A stretch of DNA of 30,412 nucleotides from CAMYLR01 sp039588915 (GTDB taxonomy: Bacteria; Gemmatimonadota; Gemmatimonadetes; JACCXV01; JAHWKZ01): NCBI GenBank assembly GCA_039588915.1, contig JBDGYV010000024.1:1-30412 (forward strand). The letters are read 5' to 3'. A program made the position numbers and the translations under genes. This document shows, in pieces, positions 8,336 to 16,242 of this stretch; positions within the stretch are counted from its first letter, which is position 1; each line of letters opens with the position of its first letter. The notes beneath the pieces are model-generated. The model did not search any database. It was not told the DNA's origin and worked only from the letters and a program-made list of their open reading frames with translations.

Positions 8336-9090
8336 TTAGCTTGCTTCGCCTCCCATAGAACGAGGACGTCAAGATCACCCTCCAGCGAGTGAAAAGAGTG
8401 ACCGGACCCGGTTCTCACGAAAACGATCGAACCGGGTGCGATGTCCATCGCGTCGTCTTCGACTTGAAATCTGCCCTCGCCGTTTACCACGAAATTCACC
8501 TCGTCGAAATCGTGCACCAACGTGTCATCTCCGTCGAGCGGTTCGGGCAGCATGTACATCCCAAACCTGAGCGTTGGCAGATCGAGAAACAAGTTCCATG
8601 TGTTCCGCTCGGCGTGCCGATCGGAAATGACATCGGCCATCTGAAAACCTCTCCAAGCCGGTCTGGCCTCTGCTGAGGGACCGCCAACGAACACGACCAA
8701 CGTGCGCAGGTCTTCAACGATGTCTATGAAGCGATGTTTGGCCTCGGCTTTGACGTACGCGATCGAGCCTGGCTCGACCGCGAACTCGTCGTCCTCCACC
8801 TGGATTACGGCCCGCCCCGAGACCACGTAGTAGACCTCATCCTGCCGGTGTGGGGACTGGCGATCGACCGCGCCAGCCGGCAACTCGTAGAGGCCGACGC
8901 TCATCGACGGGCGATCGATGAAGCTCAGGTAGTGGCGACCGCTTGCTTCGCGCTGCTCGATCAGATCAGTGAGCCGATAGGCCTCCCAGGCAGGCTCTCC
9001 CTGCGCGTCTACCGACACGGCACCGGAGAGTCCCTGGAAAAGGAAGAACGTTGCGACCAGCAAGAAGGGCACAGCACTAGGACGCTCCAA
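8332..9090 (-). CDS. Exported bicupin protein
   Basis: A 252-aa protein with a Sec signal peptide (cleavage after VDA, leaving Gln30) and two tandem cupin domains (about 60-135 and 165-245). Probable metal ligands are H81, E85 and H119 in the first barrel and H193, E197 and H231 in the second, three per site; the usual second His of motif 1 is replaced in both. It could be a periplasmic metal-binding sensor or enzyme; no reaction can be named. The first usable codon is TTG at 9090, with GTG at 9072 as an alternative; neither has a clear ribosome-binding site. It is translationally coupled to the following M28 peptidase gene and lies 72 bp after pilC. Confidence 0.85.
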   Translation of the reverse strand: MERPSAVPFLLVATFFLFQGLSGAVSVDAQGEPAWEAYRLTDLIEQREASGRHYLSFIDRPSMSVGLYELPAGAVDRQSPHRQDEVYYVVSGRAVIQVEDDEFAVEPGSIAYVKAEAKHRFIDIVEDLRTLVVFVGGPSAEARPAWRGFQMADVISDRHAERNTWNLFLDLPTLRFGMYMLPEPLDGDDTLVHDFDEVNFVVNGEGRFQVEDDAMDIAPGSIVFVRTGSGHSFHSLEGDLDVLVLWEAKQAK

Positions 9091-9132
9091 ACCGGATCGG
9101 TGCTCAATCCTCCGGGCCGCTCAAGCTTCGAG

Positions 9133-9163
9133 GCCGCGAAAGGCGGCGCTCCTGTGGCGCCGC
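9133..9163 (-). terminator. Two mutually exclusive GC hairpins at the pilC stop
   Basis: GCGGCGC (9143-9149) pairs with GCGCCGC (9157-9163) around a 7-nt loop, overlapping the pilC stop codon. The alternative stem GCCGC (9133-9137) with GCGGC (9143-9147) uses part of the same arm. Only a short T stretch (CCTTTCG) follows on the minus strand, so intrinsic termination would be inefficient. It could attenuate read-through from the pilBTC operon into the bicupin gene. Confidence 0.35.
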
Positions 9164-10362
9164 TACTGGACGGTCTTGATAAGATCGAAAATCGGCAAAT
9201 ACAACGCCACCAACATCCCACCCACAACCCCACCCAGGACGACGATCATGATCGGCTCCAGAATCGATGTCAACCCCGCAACGGAAGTCTCGACCTCATC
9301 ATCGTAGAAATCGGCGATCTTCTCGAGCATCTCGTCGAGTCCACCGGTCTGTTCGCCGACGTTTATCATCTGAACGACCATTGGTGGGAACACCCCGCTT
9401 CGGTCCAGGGGATCGGAAATCGTATCGCCACCGGCTATCGATATCCTGCTCTCCATGACGGCGTTCTCGATCACGCGATTGCCAGTCGTCCTGGCGGTGA
9501 TCTCAAGTCCCTCCAAGATCGGAACACCACTCTGAACGAGCGTACCGAGGGTGCGGCTGAAGCGGGCGATGGCAGCCTTTCTCAGCACCGGCCCGAGCAG
9601 CGGCAGCCGCAACAGCAGGTGGTCAACGGCGAGACGTCCACTCGACGTCTTGTAGTAGGCGCGAACGGCGAAGACAACCAAGACCACGCCAGCCACCAGC
9701 ACCCACCAATAAGCGATGAGGAAATCGGAAGTCGCCACCAACAAACGCGTTGGCCAGGGAAGTGGCACGCCAGCACCGGTGAAGAAAACCGAAAAGGTCG
9801 GAATCACAAATACCAGCAAGATGGCGATCGCGATCACGGCGACAACGATCACAACCACCGGGTACAGCATCGCTGTCGTCACCCTGCGCTTGAGCCGACC
9901 AGCCGCCTCCATGTACTCGGCCAGTCGCAACAGGATCGTATCGAGCACACCCCCAACCTCACCGGCGGCCACCATGCTGACGTAAATGTCGTTGAAGAAC
10001 TCCTTCTGGCGGCGCATCGCATCGGCGAGTGTCGTTCCCGACTCCACGTCCCGGAGCAGCGAACGGATCTGCTCCGCCACCGCGGGTCGGGTTTGCTGCT
10101 CAGCCAGAATGTCCAGCGACCGAACCAACGGCAAGCCGGCGTTGATCATCGTTGCGAACTGACGTGTGAAATGGATCCGATCTTTGGCGCGGATGCGGGT
10201 TCCGAATGGGATCGAGATCTCTCTCGGCTTTGTCTTTACGCTGATAACGATCAGCCTGCGACGCCGTAGCTGACCGATGACCTCCTGCTCGCTGGTGGCG
10301 GTCATCTCTCCAGACTGACTGTCGCCCGTTACACTACGGGCCTTCCACAAGTACGTTGTCAC
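9163..10362 (-). CDS. pilC: Type IV pilus inner-membrane platform protein PilC
   Basis: A 399-aa GspF/PilC-family protein with two repeated cytoplasmic helical domains (about 63-187 and 265-390). Each contains the family pattern: FTRQFATMINAGLPLVRSL and FSRTLGTLVQSGVPILEGLE, then AAGEVGGVLD and NVGEQTGGLD. Hydrophobic segments lie around 160-190, 215-240 and 365-395. PilC is the membrane base on which PilB and PilT act to extend and retract the pilus. GTG start, 15 bp after the pilT stop; GGAG lies 12 nt upstream. Full length, no defects. Third pil gene of the HhH-pilB-pilT-pilC operon. Confidence 0.95.
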   Translation of the reverse strand: MTTYLWKARSVTGDSQSGEMTATSEQEVIGQLRRRRLIVISVKTKPREISIPFGTRIRAKDRIHFTRQFATMINAGLPLVRSLDILAEQQTRPAVAEQIRSLLRDVESGTTLADAMRRQKEFFNDIYVSMVAAGEVGGVLDTILLRLAEYMEAAGRLKRRVTTAMLYPVVVIVVAVIAIAILLVFVIPTFSVFFTGAGVPLPWPTRLLVATSDFLIAYWWVLVAGVVLVVFAVRAYYKTSSGRLAVDHLLLRLPLLGPVLRKAAIARFSRTLGTLVQSGVPILEGLEITARTTGNRVIENAVMESRISIAGGDTISDPLDRSGVFPPMVVQMINVGEQTGGLDEMLEKIADFYDDEVETSVAGLTSILEPIMIVVLGGVVGGMLVALYLPIFDLIKTVQ

Positions 10363-10377
10363 GGCGAGTCCGCGCTC

Positions 10378-11499
10378 CTATCGACCGTTGCCCGCGACGG
10401 GCGCGTACTGGCCGATCAGGCGCCTGAGTTCTTCAGGCTCTTCGCTTCGGCCCAGGGCCTCTTCCATCGTTACCGAACCCTGCCGATAGAGACTGAACAG
10501 GGCGTGATTCATGGTCTGCATGCCGTGCTTTGAACCCGCCTGCATCGCCGAGTAGATCTGATGCGTTTTGTCTTCCCGGATCATCGCGCGAATCGCATTC
10601 GTCACTACCAGCACCTCGGCAGCCATAATCAACCCACCACCGACCTTCGGCAGCAACTGCTGGGTTACGATACCCTCAAGCACGGCAGCGAGCTGGGTTC
10701 GGATCTGCGGCTGCTGCGTGTGCGGGAAGACATCGATCATACGGTCGACCGACTCCGCTGCTGAGTTACTATGCAAGGTGGCAAACACGAGGTGTCCTGT
10801 TTCGGCCGTGGTGATCGCGGCGGCGATAGTCTCCGAGTCCCGCATCTCACCGATCAGGACAACATCTGGATCTTGACGCAGCGCGTACTTCAGCGCCGCG
10901 GTGAACGATCTGGTATCAGTCCCTACCTCGCGTTGGTTTACCATGCTCAGCTGATGGTTGTGAACGAACTCGATGGGGTCCTCGATCGTCAGGATATGAA
11001 CCCGGCGCTCGCGATTGATCTTGTCGATCAGCGCGGCGAGCGTCGTCGATTTACCCGATCCGGTAGCTCCCGTGACGAGCACCATCCCGTTTGGCCGGCT
11101 AGCGAATTCGGCTACGTGGAGGGGGAGCCCCAGGGTCTCGAAGCTCGGAATTCCGAACGGGATCGTACGGATCGCGACCGCCGTGGTGCCGCGTTGCCGA
11201 TAGATGTTAGCCCGAAAACGCGCCAAACCCGCGATGCCAAAAGAGAAATCGAACTCCGCGGCCGAGTCGAACTGGGCCTTGAGCTCGTCGTTCAAAAGCG
11301 CGTCGGTTGCGTTGACCGTATCCTTAGGCCCCAGCAGCGAGCGCCATACGCTGCTGTCCTGCAACACACCCTGGAGGCGCAGTTTGGGTGGCTGACCGAC
11401 CGTCAAGTGCAGGTCTGAGCCACCGAGCCGAACCAGCTCCTCGAGCAGGGGCCGTACATCGAATGTCGTGCCCTCGTTGTTGCGATCCTGCAGATCCAT
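10378..11499 (-). CDS. pilT: Type IV pilus retraction ATPase PilT
   Basis: A 373-aa hexameric secretion ATPase. An N-terminal PAS-like domain is followed by the RecA-like core with Walker A GATGSGKST (144-152), Asp box TIEDPIE (171-177), Walker B VLIGEMRD and His box GHLVFATLHS (235-244). The retraction signature AIRNLIRE appears as AIRAMIRE (302-309), which supports PilT rather than PilB or GspE. It powers depolymerisation of pili for twitching or DNA uptake. Its ATG shares one base with the pilB stop (TGATG), indicating translational coupling. No zinc Cys motif, as expected for PilT. Confidence 0.96.
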   Translation of the reverse strand: MDLQDRNNEGTTFDVRPLLEELVRLGGSDLHLTVGQPPKLRLQGVLQDSSVWRSLLGPKDTVNATDALLNDELKAQFDSAAEFDFSFGIAGLARFRANIYRQRGTTAVAIRTIPFGIPSFETLGLPLHVAEFASRPNGMVLVTGATGSGKSTTLAALIDKINRERRVHILTIEDPIEFVHNHQLSMVNQREVGTDTRSFTAALKYALRQDPDVVLIGEMRDSETIAAAITTAETGHLVFATLHSNSAAESVDRMIDVFPHTQQPQIRTQLAAVLEGIVTQQLLPKVGGGLIMAAEVLVVTNAIRAMIREDKTHQIYSAMQAGSKHGMQTMNHALFSLYRQGSVTMEEALGRSEEPEELRRLIGQYAPVAGNGR

Positions 11500-13292
11500 C
11501 AGATGAGCGCCGTTTCCCGAAGAACTTCGTCGAGCGTCGTCAGCCCCTGCTTCATCTTCGCCAGGCCATCTTCGCGCAACGTGACCATGCCGCCCTCCAA
11601 CGCATGGGCTCGGATCTCGTCGGTGGTCGCATGATTCGTGATCAGCTGCCGGCGTTGACCGTTTATCCGCATGACCTCGTACAAGCCGATCCGGCCACGG
11701 TAGCCGGTGTCATCGCACTCGTTGCACCCGGCACCCTCGTAATAGACGGCGTCGAGATCCGGGCCCTCGATTCCCGCGTCCTCGAGTGCCTCACGTGCGT
11801 ACCGATGCGGCTTCTTGCAAGCCAGGCAGATTGTGCGCACGAGTCTCTGAGCGACGATACAGCGCAGCGCAGTGGCCACCAGGAATGGCTGCATGCCCAT
11901 GTCAACCAAACGGTTGACGGTCGAAGGTGCATCGTTCGTATGAATCGTCGACAGGACTAGGTGGCCGGTGAGCGCGGCCTTGATGGAGATCGACGCGGTC
12001 TCGAGGTCCCGGATCTCACCGACCATGATGATGTTTGGGTCCTGGCGCAAAAACGCCCGCAGGGCCTGTGCGAAATCGAGGCCGATCTCTTCCCGAATCT
12101 GGACCTGGTTGACTCCCCTGAGGTTGTACTCGACTGGGTCCTCCGCGGTCATGATGTTGACTCGTGGTTGGTTGAGACGTGTGAGGGCCGAGTACAGAGT
12201 GGTCGTCTTTCCCGAACCCGTCGGACCGGTAACCAGGATGATCCCAAATGGAGCCTCGATCGAATCGAGGAAATCGTGGAGAGCCTCTTCTGGAAACCCG
12301 AGCCGCTCGAGATCGAGCGTCAGGTTCCCCTTGTCGAGGATCCGCATGACGATCTTCTCTCCAAACAGCGTCGGCAGAGTAGACACGCGGAAGTCGATGA
12401 CCCGTTTGCTCATCCTCAGCTTGATTCGACCATCCTGAGGGACCCGCCGTTCGGCGATGTTTAGGTCGGCGAGGATCTTGATGCGGGATATCAACGCGGC
12501 CTTCATGCGAGGCGGCGGGGAGATCATCTGACGCAAGACTCCGTCGATTCGGTAGCGAATCCGAAGCTCATCCTCGTATGGTTCGACGTGTATGTCCGAC
12601 GCTCCCCGCTGAACCGCATCCGCAAGCAACGAGTTGATGAACTTGACAACCGGTGCAGCTTCGACTTGCGCCGCCAGCGCCCCGAGGTCTTCGTCCTCCG
12701 ACGTCTCCTCGATGACCTCGAGCTCGAACTCACCGAGATCTTCGAGCAGCCGGCGGTAGGAGCCCTCGCCTTCCTCGTCGTAGTGGGTCTCGATCGCTTC
12801 CAAAATCGAGTACTCATCGGCGACCATCGCCTCGATGTCGTACCCGGTGAGGAACTTGAGATCATCGATCGCCATCCAATCCCTGGGATCAGTCATGGCG
12901 AGCACGATCGTGCTGCCGTCTCGACTCACTGGGAAGACCTCGTATTTCCGAGCGATCTCCGACGGGATCGACTTGAGCGCTGATGGGTCGACCTCGACTT
13001 CAGCGAGGTCGATGCCGCCTATACCGAACTGGCGTTCGAGGAGCACGGTTATCGTCTGGGGCTCGACAAATCCGAGCTCGATCAGATTGTAGCCGATTCG
13101 GTGACCGCTCGTTTTTTGCCTGGCGTGGGCCTTGGAGATCTGCTCCGCAGTGACGAACCCCCCCCGAAGCAACATCCCGGGGATGGTCTCGTCATTCTGC
13201 GGAGGAGCTTCCACGTCTGGAGGTCTCTCCGCTCCAGCGACCCCCGAGTCGGGGTCGAACGCCTTGTTGGCTCGAGCTGAGGAGCCCATCAT
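11499..13292 (-). CDS. pilB: Type IV pilus extension ATPase PilB with MshEN domain
   Basis: A 597-aa GspE/PilB ATPase that drives pilus polymerisation. Residues about 40-170 form an MshEN/T2SSE_N domain; GHRIGYNLIELGFVE and the LLERQ segment resemble the c-di-GMP-binding motif of this domain. The motor core has ASDIHVEP (231-238), Walker A GPTGSGKTT (356-364), Asp box TAEDPVE and Walker B VGEIRD. A four-Cys zinc site, C489/C492 and C523/C526, distinguishes it from PilT. The ATG overlaps the stop of the HhH gene (ATGA) and has AAGGG upstream. The acidic linker at about 170-205 (EEGEGS to EETSEDED) is a little long. Assembly control by c-di-GMP is an inference. Confidence 0.95.
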   Translation of the reverse strand: MMGSSARANKAFDPDSGVAGAERPPDVEAPPQNDETIPGMLLRGGFVTAEQISKAHARQKTSGHRIGYNLIELGFVEPQTITVLLERQFGIGGIDLAEVEVDPSALKSIPSEIARKYEVFPVSRDGSTIVLAMTDPRDWMAIDDLKFLTGYDIEAMVADEYSILEAIETHYDEEGEGSYRRLLEDLGEFELEVIEETSEDEDLGALAAQVEAAPVVKFINSLLADAVQRGASDIHVEPYEDELRIRYRIDGVLRQMISPPPRMKAALISRIKILADLNIAERRVPQDGRIKLRMSKRVIDFRVSTLPTLFGEKIVMRILDKGNLTLDLERLGFPEEALHDFLDSIEAPFGIILVTGPTGSGKTTTLYSALTRLNQPRVNIMTAEDPVEYNLRGVNQVQIREEIGLDFAQALRAFLRQDPNIIMVGEIRDLETASISIKAALTGHLVLSTIHTNDAPSTVNRLVDMGMQPFLVATALRCIVAQRLVRTICLACKKPHRYAREALEDAGIEGPDLDAVYYEGAGCNECDDTGYRGRIGLYEVMRINGQRRQLITNHATTDEIRAHALEGGMVTLREDGLAKMKQGLTTLDEVLRETALI

Positions 13293-14011
13293 CGTTTCCC
13301 TTCAGGGTCGGAGGCCCTCGCGCGAGGCGAGCCGGCCAACCGGGTGGCGCGTTGCAGGATGCCCAGCTTCGCTGGCCCAATCCCTTGGATAGCAAGCACT
13401 TCGCCCCAGTTGCGAAAGCCTCGCTGCCGTATCCGTTCGCGTACTATTGACTTAGCAAGTTTCGGACCGATCCCGGGCAACTCCTCCAGAAATGCCGCGT
13501 CGACCCGATTCAGATCGGGCTGGCGTTGGACACCGCTAGCCCCCTGCCGAAGCTCTTCCGACGGCCACTCCAAGTAGGGCCGCAAGCGATCCAGCGTCTT
13601 GGGCCCGATGCCCGGCACCGCGAGCAAATCGTCTGCAGTACCAAAAGCACCGTGGCGGGCCCGATGCTCCAGAATCGCGCCAGCAGTCTTGGGGCCGATG
13701 CCGGGTAACCGATCCCAGGCCACTCGATCGGCAACGTTCGGGTCGATCGGCTCCGGCGGTGCACCGGCGAGCTCGCGATCGGCTCGGAGCTTTAGAGCCG
13801 CGGCGTAAAGCCGCGTCAGCCAATCGTCGGGTCCCGAACTGGCGGCGACCGCTTCGATGGATGGCAGCGGTGGATCGAGCCGCCGATCGACGAAGTCAGC
13901 CAAACTCGAAGGCCACGAGGCCCGCTCGGCCACCACACCGAAGCCCCAGGCCAACGTGAGGAGAATCAACGCCCGCCGCTCGGCAGGCGTCAAACGGTCT
14001 CGAAGTCGCAT
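13289..14011 (-). CDS. Membrane-anchored ComEA-like helix-hairpin-helix protein
   Basis: A 240-aa protein with one N-terminal membrane segment (about 14-30) and four helix-hairpin-helix motifs in two pairs: PGIGPK at 103-108 and 133-138, then PGIGPK at 179-184 and GIGPAK at 210-215. Each pair resembles the HhH3 unit of ComEA, which binds DNA without sequence preference during transformation. ComEA usually has one such unit; here there are two, joined by a linker (about 150-170). The gene is first in the operon and overlaps pilB by 4 bp, which suggests a link between pili and DNA capture. The HhH family is broad, so a DNA-repair or ComEC-partner role is possible. Confidence 0.85.
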   Translation of the reverse strand: MRLRDRLTPAERRALILLTLAWGFGVVAERASWPSSLADFVDRRLDPPLPSIEAVAASSGPDDWLTRLYAAALKLRADRELAGAPPEPIDPNVADRVAWDRLPGIGPKTAGAILEHRARHGAFGTADDLLAVPGIGPKTLDRLRPYLEWPSEELRQGASGVQRQPDLNRVDAAFLEELPGIGPKLAKSIVRERIRQRGFRNWGEVLAIQGIGPAKLGILQRATRLAGSPRARASDPEGKR

Positions 14012-14322
14012 CTCTGTCCAGGTGTCACGTAGTCGACAATCCGTTGTCGTTGGCGATCTTGCCGTGTCAAGTTCCGCGCCAAGCGACGTGTGGTCGTGCT
14101 CCCAGCTACATTATCGACGATGAAGAGCGACGGGGTTCCGCGCACCCAGTCCAATGGTGATCGATCCTGGAAGAGTTTCTGGGAATCGGCGAGCAGTTGC
14201 CGACTGAACCGTGCGCGCAGGATGCTCCGGAAGACCCGCAAACTCGATCTCGAGAACGAGCGCACGGTACGGCTGGCGATGCAGATCATGACGGACCAGG
14301 GTTGAGACGATATCGTGCCTCC
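14012..14322. other. Intergenic stretch between divergent HhH-pilB operon and methyltransferase
   Basis: About 310 bases with no convincing gene. On the minus strand TTGACA (plus-strand 14066-14071) could be a -35 element for the HhH-pilBTC operon, but no good -10 lies at 16-18 bp. The plus strand contains a possible 61-codon frame (14119-14305). The very GC-rich block that holds the methyltransferase begins near 14340. Confidence 0.4.
14119..14305 (+). CDS. Possible small basic protein (unconfirmed)
   Basis: A 61-codon frame from ATG 14119 encodes a basic, possibly amphipathic peptide (KSFWESA, then RRMLRKTRKLDLEN). Its third codon positions are mostly G or C, as in coding DNA here, and its stop overlaps a TTG (14302) in the methyltransferase frame. 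There is no Shine-Dalgarno before the ATG and I recognise no family. It may be real or a chance frame. Confidence 0.22.
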
Positions 14323-14961
14323 GTGGCTCTGCGACTCCCGAAGCCCGGGCACCTGCCCACGACCGGACCGGTCGACGCCATAGAGCAGTATTTCGGGGGT
14401 GTCACTGGGCTGCTGCTGCGCCGACGGCTGGCCTGGGTCCGGGCGCTACTTCCCCGCGAGCCCCTCGACCGGATCCTGGAGATCGGCTACGGCAGCGGCG
14501 TCTTCCAGTACGAGCTCTGCCGGACGGCCCGGGTCTCGGTGGGGATCGACGTCCACCCGAGGGCGCCGGCGGTGCGGCGCCGGCTCGCCGAGGACGACGT
14601 CCCGAGCCTCCTGGTGCAGGGCGACGGCGGCCGCCTACCCTTCGCGAACGGGTGCTTCGACGCGGTGATCCTGCTCAGTACTCTGGAGTTCGTTCCCCGG
14701 CCCGGGCGTTGCCTGCGCGAATCGCGGCGCGTGCTGCGCCCCGGGGGACGGCTGATTCTGCTGACCCCGCGGGAGCTGCCCCTGGCCGATCGCCTGTGGA
14801 GCCTGTTCTCTGGCCGCGACGCAACAGCGGACTTCCAGACCGGGCGCCGCGACGCCCAGGTCGCCGCTCGCCGCGAGCTCGGCCGCGGCCGCCGGCTCAG
14901 GCGGCCAGCCTGGATACCGGGATGGATGGCACCCTACGACCTGGTGTCATGGGTCGAGTGA
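14323..14961 (+). CDS. Class I SAM-dependent methyltransferase (type 11)
   Basis: About 212 aa. Motif I is ILEIGYGSGVF, followed by the acidic loop VGIDVHP, then LPFANGCFDAVILLSTLEFV and RVLRPGGRLILLTP, the usual order of a Methyltransf_11 domain. The substrate cannot be inferred; the C-terminus is short and very Arg-rich. I chose GTG 14323 because the protein sequence looks natural from VALRLPKPGH onward; TTG 14302 is an alternative and neither has a good ribosome-binding site. The gene is far more GC-rich (about 67-77% in lines I counted) than the NDH-2 gene after it (about 57%). It ends 4 bp before NDH-2, so the two are probably co-transcribed. Confidence 0.75.
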   Translation: MALRLPKPGHLPTTGPVDAIEQYFGGVTGLLLRRRLAWVRALLPREPLDRILEIGYGSGVFQYELCRTARVSVGIDVHPRAPAVRRRLAEDDVPSLLVQGDGGRLPFANGCFDAVILLSTLEFVPRPGRCLRESRRVLRPGGRLILLTPRELPLADRLWSLFSGRDATADFQTGRRDAQVAARRELGRGRRLRRPAWIPGWMAPYDLVSWVE

Positions 14962-14965
14962 GCCG

Positions 14966-16237
14966 GTGAGCGGCGGCGCCCAGCGAGACCGACCGAGACC
15001 CAAGATCGTCATTGTCGGAGCCGGGTTCGGGGGTCTTCCGTGTGCTCGCCGGCTAGCCAACAAGCCGGTCGACGTGGTTCTAATCGACCGAAACAACTAC
15101 CACCTTTTCACTCCGCTGCTGTATCAGGTCGCAAGCTCGCTTCTGAACCCGAGCGAGATCGCGATCCCCGTCCGCTCTGTTGTTAGCCAAGCACCAAACG
15201 TGCGCTTCCGACTGGCAACGGTGAACGGTGTCGATTTCAGCTCCCAGCACGTACAGATCATCGACGGGGCCGACATCCACTACGATTACCTGGTTCTCGC
15301 GCTTGGTTGCGCCACCAACTACTTCGACCTCGATCCCGAGAGACATGGCCTGTCGGGCGTCAAAGATCTGCCCGAGGCGTTAGCGCTTCGCAACCAGGTG
15401 CTCGAACGATTCGAGGTTGCGCTGACCGAGCAGGACGAAGAACAACAGCGCCAGCACATGAGCTTTGTCATCGTTGGAGGAGGACCGACGGGAGTCGAGT
15501 ATGCCGGTGCGCTGGCGGAGCTTTTCCGCCGCGTTCTGGTTCACGATTTTCCCGACCTCGATCTGACCCGGGCGCGGGTAGTTCTCATCGAAGGGCGGGA
15601 CCGGTTGCTGATCGATTTCCCATCGCCACTCGGTGATTATGCCCGTAACCGGCTCGAGTGGCTTGGTGTCGAGGTACGTCTCAAGACGCTCGTAGAAAGC
15701 TACGAGAACCGAGTCGCAAACCTCGACAACGGTGAAACGCTTCCTGCTGACACTCTGATCTGGGCGGCTGGTGTCAAGCCCACACGCCTATCGCGGGAAT
15801 TGACGCTGCCGCGCGCTGCGGCTGGCCGCATAGAGGTTGACGCATACCTACGAGTTGCTGGTCAGGAGCGTGTCTACGCGATCGGCGACATGGCGGCGAT
15901 GCAAGATGCCGGCGGGGTGCTTCCAATGATGGCCCCCCCTGCCATGCAAGCTGGCCGTCACGTGGCAGACAACATCCTGAGCGACATTCGTGACCGGCCT
16001 GTGCAGCCGTTCCGATATCGTGACAAGGGGATCATGGCGACGATCGGGCGCAACGCCGGCGTCGCCCGCATCGGCCGCTTGAAGTTCAGGGGATTCGCCG
16101 GATGGGTCGCGTGGCTGCTAGTCCACCTGTACTTCCTGATCGGTTTTCGAAACCGGTTGGCGGTGTTGTTTCAATGGGGATGGAACTACTTCTACTACGA
16201 TCGTCCGATCCGGATCATCACCCGGACTAAGAAGTAG
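14966..16237 (+). CDS. ndh: Type II NADH:quinone oxidoreductase (NDH-2)
   Basis: A 423-aa FAD-dependent oxidoreductase. The FAD Rossmann motif GAGFGG is at 18-23, followed by DRNNYHLFTPLLYQVA, a hallmark of NDH-2. The NAD(P)H-binding GGGPTG is at 171-176, and YAIGDMA (FAD) and PPAMQAGRH (quinone-site region) are at 304-332. A hydrophobic helix (about 379-393) near the C-terminus probably anchors it to the inner face of the membrane. It would pass electrons from NADH to quinone without pumping protons. GTG start, 4 bp after the methyltransferase stop. It converges on the next gene with a 5-bp gap. Length and motifs are normal. Confidence 0.9.
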   Translation: MSGGAQRDRPRPKIVIVGAGFGGLPCARRLANKPVDVVLIDRNNYHLFTPLLYQVASSLLNPSEIAIPVRSVVSQAPNVRFRLATVNGVDFSSQHVQIIDGADIHYDYLVLALGCATNYFDLDPERHGLSGVKDLPEALALRNQVLERFEVALTEQDEEQQRQHMSFVIVGGGPTGVEYAGALAELFRRVLVHDFPDLDLTRARVVLIEGRDRLLIDFPSPLGDYARNRLEWLGVEVRLKTLVESYENRVANLDNGETLPADTLIWAAGVKPTRLSRELTLPRAAAGRIEVDAYLRVAGQERVYAIGDMAAMQDAGGVLPMMAPPAMQAGRHVADNILSDIRDRPVQPFRYRDKGIMATIGRNAGVARIGRLKFRGFAGWVAWLLVHLYFLIGFRNRLAVLFQWGWNYFYYDRPIRIITRTKK

Positions 16238-16242
16238 TTTCG

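Noticed and set aside
8734..10269. A 511-codon open frame on the plus strand across the bicupin and pilC genes
   Set aside because: It is antisense to two proteins with clear family motifs, its translation is low-complexity and rich in His, Gln and Arg, and long antisense frames are expected at this GC content.
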